Shown in pieces: positions 24,580 to 30,492 of a stretch of 30,492 nt of DNA. Each line of letters opens with the position of its first letter. Position 1 is the stretch's first letter. Made by a program: the position numbers and the translations under genes. Where the stretch lies: contig CAZIJR010000003.1 in the NCBI GenBank assembly GCA_964539855.1, forward strand, positions 1-30,492. Reading direction: 5' to 3'. Source of the stretch: XYD1-FULL-39-28 sp964539855 (GTDB lineage Bacteria > Patescibacteriota > Minisyncoccia > Minisyncoccales > Staskawiczbacteraceae). The notes beneath the pieces were generated by a model. It ran no database searches. It was not told where the DNA came from and saw only the letters and a program-made list of their open reading frames with translations.

Positions 24580-25632
24580 TTAATCAACTTTCCACCATTT
24601 GTTTAAAAATCTTTCTTCCACAATTTTATCCCCTTCCCCAATTGACTTAACACCCTGAGCCCTAAAATCTGCGTCAACCATGATCTTAACTAACTCCTCA
24701 AATTTAATTTTTGGGCTCCAGTTCAATTCGTTCTTTACTTTTGAATAATCTCCCCTTAAAATATTAATTTCTGTTGGACGCAAATACTTAAAATCAATTT
24801 GGGCATATTTTTTCCAATCGCCTAAACCAGCATACTTAAATGCTAATTGTAAAAAATCTTTTACCGAATGGCTTTCGTTTGTAGCAACAATAAAATCCCC
24901 AGGCCGTGGCTGTTGGAGCATTAACCACATTGCTTCAATATACTCTGGAGCATAACCCCAATCCCTCTGTGCTTCTATATTTCCTAAATAAACTTTGTTT
25001 TCAAGCCCTGCTTTAATTCTAGCAACAGCAGTAGTAATTTTTTTAGTTACAAAAGCCTGCCCTCTTCGGGGGCTTTCGTGATTAAAAAGTATCCCGTTCC
25101 ACGCATCAATATTGTGTGCGTCTCTATAAATTTTAGTAATGTGATAAGAAAAAATTTTGGCGCACGCATAGGGGCTTTTTGGATTAAAGGGGGTGTTCTC
25201 GTTTTGAGATGGCGTTGATTCTCCAAACATCTCCGAGCTAGCCGCCATATAAAATTTTATTGGCAACCCTGAATTTTTTATTGCCTCAAGAATTCTTAAT
25301 GTTCCAAGTGCATCTGTATTAGCTGTGTATTCCGGCATATCAAAACTTACTTTTACATGGGACATTGCGCCCAAATGATAAACTTCATTTGGCTTAATCT
25401 GGTTAATTAGCTTACCAATAACTCCAGAATCTGTAAGATCTCCATGATGCAAAAAAAGTTTTGTCCCAGCGACGTTCGGATCCTGAAGAATATGATCAAT
25501 CCTCTGATTTGTAGAAACGCTATCCCATCTTATAATACCATGAACCTCATACCCTTTACTTAATAGTAGCTCTAAAAGATACGATCCATCCTGGCCGCAG
25601 ATTCCAGTAATTAAGGCTTTTTTGTTTTCCAT
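24580..25632 (-). CDS. gmd: GDP-mannose 4,6-dehydratase
   Basis: 350 residues, normal length. NADP-binding ITGICGQDGSYL (8-19), the Ser-Ser-Glu of ASSEMFGE (131-138), catalytic Tyr155 and Lys159 in SPYACAK, and the family signature NHESPRRGQAFVTKKI. It turns GDP-D-mannose into GDP-4-keto-6-deoxy-D-mannose, the common precursor for GDP-fucose, GDP-rhamnose, GDP-perosamine and GDP-colitose. It starts 2 bases after the stop of the GT-C-like gene and feeds the fcl-like gene downstream. No mannose-phosphate guanylyltransferase is present in the window. Confidence 0.96.
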   Translation of the reverse strand: MENKKALITGICGQDGSYLLELLLSKGYEVHGIIRWDSVSTNQRIDHILQDPNVAGTKLFLHHGDLTDSGVIGKLINQIKPNEVYHLGAMSHVKVSFDMPEYTANTDALGTLRILEAIKNSGLPIKFYMAASSEMFGESTPSQNENTPFNPKSPYACAKIFSYHITKIYRDAHNIDAWNGILFNHESPRRGQAFVTKKITTAVARIKAGLENKVYLGNIEAQRDWGYAPEYIEAMWLMLQQPRPGDFIVATNESHSVKDFLQLAFKYAGLGDWKKYAQIDFKYLRPTEINILRGDYSKVKNELNWSPKIKFEELVKIMVDADFRAQGVKSIGEGDKIVEERFLNKWWKVD

Positions 25633-25634
25633 GT

Positions 25635-27407
25635 TTATTTTTCTATTTTATACAATATTAGTTTTTCACTGCTTTCATTAATTTTTTTAAATCCTGGACA
25701 ATCAAAACCACTAAAATATACATAATCTAGCTTTTCCTTCTCTGCAACCTGGAGTTTCCCCATACAATCGGATCCTATAAATTCATCAACAGATTGGATG
25801 GAGCCAGCGGACATCGTTCCTTCCTTCGCGCCAACTGGATAATTGCCTGTTGAAATCCCTATTACTAACCCCTTCCATGGAATGCTCAAAAATCTTTTAT
25901 TTTTTATGTCTTGAAATATTTTCAAATCATCTTCTGTTAGGTATTTGTTGGCAGGAGACTTAGGATAGGATTTTACGGCATTGATAGAATTTACTAATAC
26001 CAACCTGTCCCAATTATTTGTTCTAGTATAAAAAGGGTGTGCTAACAAAAAAATAATCAGCACCGCGCCTCCAGTATATTTAAAAACCGGAAACTTAAAA
26101 TCCCTAAAGCGACCCTCTATCCAATCTAATCCAAAGCCAGATATTAGAACAACAACAATAGATGTAAAAAAAACAACCCTCTCATATTCTATCACGACCC
26201 TATTGATATTAAAAGAATAAAAAATCCAGCAAAAACTGGCCAAGGAAAATATTGAAAAAAGCCACAATTTATTTTTAAGAATCTTAGAAAGACCAAGAAT
26301 GAATAAACAAATTGACCATACTGGGATTACGTCAAAGAAAAAAAGCTGTGGAATATTTAAACCAGAATAAGAAACGTAATATAGCTTTTTAATAACATAC
26401 CCCAAAAATCCACCTGGAGGAAAAACTTTAAAAATAATATAAATTATTGGGAGTATCAAAAACAAGGCAATAAAAAAATAGCTAAATGTCCTAAAAACAT
26501 TTTCTGTTTTTTTTATAAACTTTAAAACAGCAAACACAAATAATCCCGGGCCATAAAAAATAAATAAGGGTCCGTAAAAAATTATTACTAGTAAGGACGC
26601 AAGGCCGGCCAAGAAAAAATTATCTAGAGATATAAAACAAAATCCCATTAATACAAAAATTATTCCTAAATGGACTGGGATAAAGTGCCAAACTCCAGGT
26701 AAATTGGCTCCGCAGGTTATATATAAAATTGATAAGGATGCTATCGCGGAAGCTAGTTTTGAAACCTTATTAATCCGTAAAAAAATATATGCCAAACAGA
26801 TTATTAGTACGTTAAACAATATAGAAATCAAAGTATATTGGGTCAAAGGATCTAAATTCAAAATCAGCATTATCTCGGCCACAAAGGAATGAAAAAACAT
26901 TTCCAAATTAGGAAAAAAACTGTTATTTAAATCATTCCAAAGAGGCAAAGCGTGATAATTAATGGAATGCTTAATCAAGGAAACCGCATACCACTCATCT
27001 GAAAAATATGGATAAACATACTCCATATTTTTCACCTCATGGTATGAAACCGTGATATCTGTGGCTAGGTTTATCTTACCAGTGTAATTATAATGCACCT
27101 GCCATAAGCTCAAAAAAGCAATAATTATAACCAGAATAACAACCCAATCTATTTTAAAAATCTTGAAAGAAATTCTTTGTCTAAACCGCCACAAAAATCC
27201 GAGCGCTATTATATCCGCCAAAAAAGAAAATAAAACAATCACCCAATAATAAAATACTCCAAAAAGCTGGGTAAAAAATGCCAAGACGGTATAAAATATA
27301 ATCGAAAAAAATAAGATACAAACAAAACCCTTTTTTTTGTCCTTAAAAAGAGTTATAAGCAAAAATGGAAAAAATAATAAAATACCACCCAAAATAGAAG
27401 CTATCAT
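25635..27407 (-). CDS. Polytopic membrane protein, GT-C glycosyltransferase-like
   Basis: 590 residues with 12 or more hydrophobic helices and a short soluble C-terminal part ending YFSGFDCPGF. The outer loop before helix 4 carries YFSDEWYAVSL (Asp137-Glu138), in the place where GT-C enzymes have their catalytic acidic residues. First gene of the - strand glycan run and nearly contiguous with gmd. The product probably transfers a sugar or glycan on the outer face; the family is not certain, and a polymerase role is possible. The ATG at 27407 follows a terminator by 21 bases, so a promoter must overlap that area (TTAAAAT at about 27417). Confidence 0.6.
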   Translation of the reverse strand: MIASILGGILLFFPFLLITLFKDKKKGFVCILFFSIIFYTVLAFFTQLFGVFYYWVIVLFSFLADIIALGFLWRFRQRISFKIFKIDWVVILVIIIAFLSLWQVHYNYTGKINLATDITVSYHEVKNMEYVYPYFSDEWYAVSLIKHSINYHALPLWNDLNNSFFPNLEMFFHSFVAEIMLILNLDPLTQYTLISILFNVLIICLAYIFLRINKVSKLASAIASLSILYITCGANLPGVWHFIPVHLGIIFVLMGFCFISLDNFFLAGLASLLVIIFYGPLFIFYGPGLFVFAVLKFIKKTENVFRTFSYFFIALFLILPIIYIIFKVFPPGGFLGYVIKKLYYVSYSGLNIPQLFFFDVIPVWSICLFILGLSKILKNKLWLFSIFSLASFCWIFYSFNINRVVIEYERVVFFTSIVVVLISGFGLDWIEGRFRDFKFPVFKYTGGAVLIIFLLAHPFYTRTNNWDRLVLVNSINAVKSYPKSPANKYLTEDDLKIFQDIKNKRFLSIPWKGLVIGISTGNYPVGAKEGTMSAGSIQSVDEFIGSDCMGKLQVAEKEKLDYVYFSGFDCPGFKKINESSEKLILYKIEK

Positions 27408-27428
27408 TAGGCTATTTTAACATAAACT

Positions 27429-27450
27429 AAAAAATCCCGCTAAGCGGGAT
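27429..27450 (-). terminator. Intrinsic terminator of the 6S-like RNA
   Basis: Perfect 7-bp stem ATCCCGC/GCGGGAT (27434-27440 and 27444-27450) with a three-base loop, followed on the - strand by T6. It ends the candidate 6S RNA transcript and any read-through from the kinase gene. Confidence 0.88.
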
Positions 27451-27457
27451 ACTTTAG

Positions 27458-27584
27458 GCTCCAACATCTCTATAAAGATTTCTAGAAAAATCTAGGTGGG
27501 TGTCCTCATACATAAGCCACGGCCTATGTAAATTTGAACTCCCATAAAAAAGTTCGTATAGAAATTTTTAGAAACATCAGAGCT
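27458..27584 (-). ncRNA. ssrS: Candidate 6S RNA
   Basis: On the - strand the 5' GCUCUGAUGUUUCUA (27583-27569) pairs over 15 consecutive positions, with wobbles, with the 3' UAGAGAUGUUGGAGC (27472-27458). Inside is a large A/U-rich bubble whose 3' side can form CUAGA/UCUAG (27482-27495). Above it UGGG-A-GUUC pairs with GGAC-A-CCCA (27544-27536 and 27505-27497), topped by an ACAUA..GCC/GGC..UAUGU hairpin (27510-27529). The ACACCCACCU stretch resembles many 6S RNAs as I recall them. A closing stem, central bubble and small 3' bubble hairpin are the 6S plan, which mimics an open promoter and binds RNA polymerase. At about 127 nt (155 with the terminator) it is shorter than the usual 180. A near-consensus promoter and a terminator bracket it. 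Confidence 0.7.
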
Positions 27585-27590
27585 AACTTT

Positions 27591-27618
27591 ATAATAGCTC
27601 TTATATATTACAGGTCAA
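27591..27618 (-). promoter_or_regulatory. Promoter of the candidate 6S RNA
   Basis: TTGACC (27618-27613), a 16-base spacer, then TATTAT (27596-27591) match consensus in 10 of 12 positions. The predicted start at 27584-27583 coincides with the first base of the closing stem. The -35 overlaps the last codons of the adenylate-kinase-like gene. Confidence 0.65.
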
Positions 27619-28914
27619 GAGCTTTAACTAATTGCTTGATTAAAGAGACAACAACAGGAGGTGGCATCAAGCTATTAGACGGTGTACCCTCATCATCTTC
27701 AACTTCCCACGGCTTTTCTATTGTTTCTACTTTAGTTTCTTTTTCGTTCCATTCGTAGCTATAACCCGGGGTTACTTCATAGTCATCGGCAAAATCCTGT
27801 GTTTTATCAGCCGGAATAGAGTTCCTTAACAAAACCTTTGGAATCCCCTGCAGATTGTAGGCTTCTTTTATAAGCATTTCATCTTTTTCCAATCTGGCCC
27901 TTATCGGCTCAATCCCCTGCTCGTCGCCCTCTTTGGTCACCATTCTGGCGCCCTTACAGCTTGAGTTGTCGCAAATTAAATGAAATTTATTTTCATTTTT
28001 ATCATACTCAACGTTTTTTGTTGTCAATAATTTTAAATTCCTTGATGTTTGGCATAGCGGACAAATTACTCTAAACTTCACTCTTTCATCAATAACAGAA
28101 GTAGGTACGTCTATTAGCACAAAAACGTCTGGGTCTTCTCTGTATCCGATAAGGTCGCGGAAAAATAAAGAATATGAAACCTGATCCATATCTCTGGGAA
28201 ATCCGTCAATAAAAATTGTTTTTTTACCAAGCTTGGCAATTTCTCTTTTTGCCAAGGCCAAAATCAATTCAGAAGGCAACAAAACTTTTGTGCTTCTACC
28301 CTCCAAGGCTTCCATTATTTTTTCTAATGGCATAAACCCTCTATAATTTTTCTGTAAAAAATCAATCAACTCTTTTTTCTGCTCTGGGTCGTTTATAACG
28401 CTGTCAAAAGACCTTACCATATCGCCAACAGAAAAATGCGCGATTCTATCTTTATCAATAATCTCAGCAAACATTTTTGAATAAGTGCCTTTCCCGGAAG
28501 ACTTTTTGCCAAGCAAATAAGCTATAAAGGTATTATTCTTTACAAACTCCCTAAGTTTTTTTATTTCCGGTCCACATTTATACTCAAAATATTCCTGCCT
28601 AGAATTAACATCAGTTAAGTCAAACTTTTTATATACATCGCTTTTTGTCTTAAAAAGCGGNNNNNNNNNNNNNNNNNNNNNNNNNNNNNNNNNNNNNNNN
28701 NNNNNNNNNNNNNNNNNNNNNNNNNNNNNNNNNNNNNNNNNNNNNNNNNNNNNNNNNNNNTAACATCAGTTAAGTCAAACTTTTTATATACATCGCTTTT
28801 TGTCTTAAAAAGCGGGAAGTTTAAATCTTTCATAAGAAGCGAGGCAATAAACTTTTTCGAGGAGAGGGTGCCCCGTAGAGAAGCTCTCCCCGCAGAAAAA
28901 GTGTTGCCGAGCAT
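27608..28914 (-). CDS. Adenylate-kinase-like nucleoside monophosphate kinase with Zn-type lid
   Basis: 383 residues after collapsing the false gap. P-loop GKKSSGKGT (84-92), the family motif FIDGFPRDMDQV with DGFPRD at 185-190, and a lid with two Cys pairs (CPLC at 233-236 and C263/C268) that should bind zinc. It is well above the usual 190-220 residues: it has about 80 extra N-terminal residues, a long lid and a tail of about 55. The P-loop has Lys-Lys-Ser-Ser where Adk has GxPGSG, so the substrate may not be AMP. The ATG at 28914 shares one base with the stop of the metallo-hydrolase (TAATG), which supports that start; an ATG at 28833 is the alternative because codons 5-22 consist of a palindrome. 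Confidence 0.85.
28606..28815. other. False scaffold gap: 100 N between identical 55-base flanks
   Basis: Bases 28606-28660 equal 28761-28815, with N from 28661 to 28760. Removing 155 bases restores one frame through the kinase gene: KFDLTDV continues as NSRQEYFEYKCGPEIKKL and runs into the P-loop. Confidence 0.93.
28851..28902. repeat. GC-rich interrupted palindrome at the 5' end of the kinase gene
   Basis: Outer arms ACTTTTTC/GAAAAAGT and inner arms GGAGAG/CTCTCC surround a 17-base centre. It would encode about residues 5-22 of the kinase (NTFSAGRASLRGTLSSKK), a segment unlike the rest of the protein. It is a different sequence from the REP copies at 11-12.5 kb. Confidence 0.6.
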
Positions 28915-29774
28915 TATTTAATTATTAAGCTTACACCGTTAGATAGTATTGTTATATCACCTTTTTGGTCAGTTCTCAAGGTCTCAATATCAAAATCAGC
29001 CAATCTTTCTAGAACCTCGGGCGTTGGATGGCCATAACTATTTTTACCCACTGATATAATTGCGACTTCAGGCCTTACGCTTTCCAAAAATAAATTAGAA
29101 GTTGAATATTTTGAGCCGTGGTGAGCCACTTTTAAAACATTGGAAACTATATTTTCTCCGGAATTAATTAACTCTTTTTCTGCACTGGTTGATATGTCCC
29201 CAGTAAATAAAAAAGAATTATTACCATAAATTAATTTATTTACCACGCAAGTATTATTCGCCGAAGATTTCATCTCCTGGCCTTCTAAGCTAAAAAATGG
29301 ATAAAGCGTATTAATTAATAAATTCCCTGCTTTTAATTCTTGGCCAGATTCTGCAATTACTATTTTAGCCCCCATTTTTTGTTGCTCTTCCAAAACTCTG
29401 ATCCACTCGTCATATTCTGGTGTTATTTTTTTCACGCCAGTCCATAAAATAAAATCTACTTTATATCTTTCTAGAACATATAATAACCCTTGCATATGGT
29501 CTAAATCCGGATGAGTCAAAATAACCAAATCCAAACTTTTATCCCAAAAAGGCATATTCTTAGCCAATTTAGATAAAACCGTAGATCCGGGACCCCCGTC
29601 AATTAAAATTTGGTGCATCTCTGGAGTTTCAATAAAAGCTGAATCCCCTTGCCCTACATCTAAAAATTCAACCGTTAAATAATTATTATTTGATAAAACA
29701 AAAATCTCATGCCAACAAAAAACATTTAAAATCAGCAAAAACCCAGCAATAAATAAATAATGGCTTTTTTCCAT
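28914..29774 (-). CDS. ComEC/Rec2-like metallo-beta-lactamase-fold hydrolase, membrane-anchored
   Basis: 286 residues. An N-terminal hydrophobic anchor (about 6-27) is followed by the MBL domain starting LTVEFLDVGQGDSAFIETP. Metal ligands are seen in LTHPDLDHMQG (His88, Asp90, Asp92, His93), TGDIS (Asp193) and VAHHGSKYSTS (His218-His219), the pattern of the ComEC C-terminal domain. That domain is thought to degrade one DNA strand during uptake. Here it stands without the ComEC membrane channel, as often seen in stand-alone homologues, so it could be a secreted-side nuclease or phosphodiesterase. Its stop overlaps the kinase start by one base. Confidence 0.9.
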   Translation of the reverse strand: MEKSHYLFIAGFLLILNVFCWHEIFVLSNNNYLTVEFLDVGQGDSAFIETPEMHQILIDGGPGSTVLSKLAKNMPFWDKSLDLVILTHPDLDHMQGLLYVLERYKVDFILWTGVKKITPEYDEWIRVLEEQQKMGAKIVIAESGQELKAGNLLINTLYPFFSLEGQEMKSSANNTCVVNKLIYGNNSFLFTGDISTSAEKELINSGENIVSNVLKVAHHGSKYSTSNLFLESVRPEVAIISVGKNSYGHPTPEVLERLADFDIETLRTDQKGDITILSNGVSLIIK

Positions 29775-29788
29775 TTAATAATTGTAAC

Positions 29789-29822
29789 AAAAAAGCCTAG
29801 CTATTTATAGCCAGACTTTTTT
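29789..29822. terminator. Bidirectional intrinsic terminator
   Basis: 15-base arms (AAAAAAGCCTAGCTA at 29789-29803 with 29808-29822), two G-U pairs and a 4-base loop, with T tracts on both strands. It lies between the zinc-ribbon gene and the metallo-hydrolase gene. Confidence 0.85.
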
Positions 29823-29836
29823 ATAAAACCTTTTGT

Positions 29837-30000
29837 TCACTTTTTTAGTCCCATTATGCGAAACATTTTTGTTCCACATTTTGAACAAGTACCAGTCATG
29901 GCTGCTCTTTTTTTACCGCCCTTCCCGTTCATTGTAACTTCTTTGGCATCTTGCATTTCGCTTTTTGCCTTACATTTTACGCAGTAAGCTTCTGTCATTT
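29837..30000 (-). pseudogene. DUF5679-like zinc-ribbon protein, frameshifted
   Basis: From the ATG at 30000 the frame reads MTEAYCVKCKAKSEMQDAKE and then hits a stop (KLQ*). In the -1 frame it continues VTMNGKGGKKRAAM, then GTCSKCGTKMFRIMGLKK, to a TGA at 29837. Together these give a protein of about 54 residues with two CxxC knuckles (CVKC and CSKC) and the GTKMFRI ending typical of DUF5679 proteins. The break lies in CCAAAGAAAAGTT near 29937-29947; one added A repairs it. So either the gene is broken or one base is missing from the consensus. The family is small, cytoplasmic and of unknown function. A terminator follows. Confidence 0.75.
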
Positions 30001-30048
30001 TATTTTGAATCTTTACTTTTTTAGGAATCGACCTTGTTTTAGACTATT

Positions 30049-30492
30049 TTAGCCCGCCACCCATCCACCGTCAACCACCATTACAGATCCAGTCATATAA
30101 GATGATTCATCAGAAGCTAAAAACAAAACCGCGTTAGCAATTTCCTCTGCACTACCCTGCCTTTTCATAGGAATTGGAGCCAACATTGCCTTTCTTTGCT
30201 CATCTGTCATTTTTGCTGTAGACGCGCCTGGAGTATCAATAGCGCCAGGATCAACGGTATTTATACGGATTCCCAAAGGAGCTAGTTCTAAGGCCATTGC
30301 TTTTGACATCGCCACCACTCCACCCTTTGAAGCGCAATAATGCGCCAGGCCAGCAAAACCCACCATCGCCGCAATAGAAGCAATATTCACGATAGAACCA
30401 GATTTTTGCTTTGCCATTTCCTTAGCGCATGCTTGCGCCATCAAAAAATATCCTTTTAAATTTATATTTATAACTTTCATAAAATTTTCCTC
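30049..30492 (-). CDS. Short-chain dehydrogenase/reductase, C-terminal part (5' end outside window)
   Basis: The frame stays open to the window edge (EENF before MKVININ), so the ATG at 30480 is internal and the Rossmann N-terminus lies beyond the window. Seen: VNINLKGYFLM-type helix (KVININLKGYFLMAQ), the catalytic Ser in IVNIASIAA, Tyr and Lys in YCASKGG, the PGAIDTP loop after NTVD, and the ending MTGSVMVVDGG typical of classical FabG-like SDRs. NAD(P)-dependent; the substrate is not predictable. It may be a 3-oxoacyl-ACP reductase or a sugar/alcohol dehydrogenase. Confidence 0.9.
   Translation of the reverse strand, partial: EENFMKVININLKGYFLMAQACAKEMAKQKSGSIVNIASIAAMVGFAGLAHYCASKGGVVAMSKAMALELAPLGIRINTVDPGAIDTPGASTAKMTDEQRKAMLAPIPMKRQGSAEEIANAVLFLASDESSYMTGSVMVVDGGWVAG

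Noticed and set aside
24563..24587. TTG at 24587 as the start of the fcl-like gene
   Set aside because: It overlaps gmd and adds eight unconserved residues; the ATG at 24563 directly precedes the Rossmann strand.
27520..27560. tRNA gene suggested by a GTTCAAATT stretch
   Set aside because: No acceptor stem or anticodon arm can be drawn; the stretch belongs to the upper stem of the 6S-like RNA.
29837..30000. Programmed frameshifting as the preferred reading of the DUF5679-like gene
   Set aside because: CCAAAGAAAAG does not give an in-phase X XXY YYZ heptamer at the break, unlike the S74 gene, so mutation or consensus error is more likely here.
1..30492. Alternative genetic code with UGA read as glycine (as in Gracilibacteria/Absconditabacteria)
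   Set aside because: Complete genes translate with standard motifs and no in-frame UGA needs to be read through.

Overview
The window reads as a scaffold from an AT-rich, small-genome bacterium, most likely a member of the Candidate Phyla Radiation (Patescibacteria, probably Parcubacteria). This is an inference from several observations: a membrane-anchored S74-chaperone surface protein with the GETLDPNC...DANC motif; an O-antigen-ligase/TPR fusion; a DNRLRE plus DUF1566 surface protein; a DUF5679-type zinc ribbon; compact overlapping genes; and no clear Shine-Dalgarno sequence before almost any gene. The standard code fits all genes. Three runs of exactly 100 N are each flanked by an identical 55-base sequence on both sides. 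Collapsing each (removing 155 bases) restores one open frame, so the three genes that look split are intact.

Region 1 (1-2390, + strand): the end of a membrane protein with carboxypeptidase-regulatory-like domains, a histidine kinase and a stand-alone receiver protein with its own promoter, closed by a bidirectional terminator. Region 2 (2396-11680, - strand): a cell-surface block. It holds an O-antigen ligase/TPR protein, a 1114-residue S74 surface fibre protein with a 61-codon continuation in the -1 frame, and a 956-residue DNRLRE/DUF1566 protein. The two surface genes share a paralogous upstream element. Region 3 (11181-12506): a REP-associated tyrosine transposase (RAYT) with four copies of a GC-rich palindrome. 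Two copies flank it, one lies inside its own coding sequence and one inside the neighbouring surface gene.

Region 4 (12540-27407): a glycan locus. On the + strand are a GT2, a GT-C-like membrane protein and a fused double GT4. On the - strand are a second GT-C-like protein, GDP-mannose 4,6-dehydratase, a GDP-fucose-synthase-like enzyme, a Wzx flippase, a DegT-family PLP enzyme whose Schiff-base lysine is replaced by histidine, two GT4s and a GT2. Gmd, the His-type PLP enzyme and the fucose-synthase-like reductase together match the three enzyme types needed for GDP-colitose, a 3,6-dideoxysugar. With the flippase and the ligase-like protein this looks like a nearly complete pathway for making, exporting and attaching a surface polysaccharide.

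Region 5 (27429-30492, - strand): a candidate 6S RNA with promoter, 15-bp closing stem, central bubble and terminator; a large adenylate-kinase-like enzyme translationally coupled to a ComEC-like metallo-hydrolase; a terminator; a frameshifted DUF5679-like zinc ribbon; and the end of a short-chain dehydrogenase cut by the window edge.
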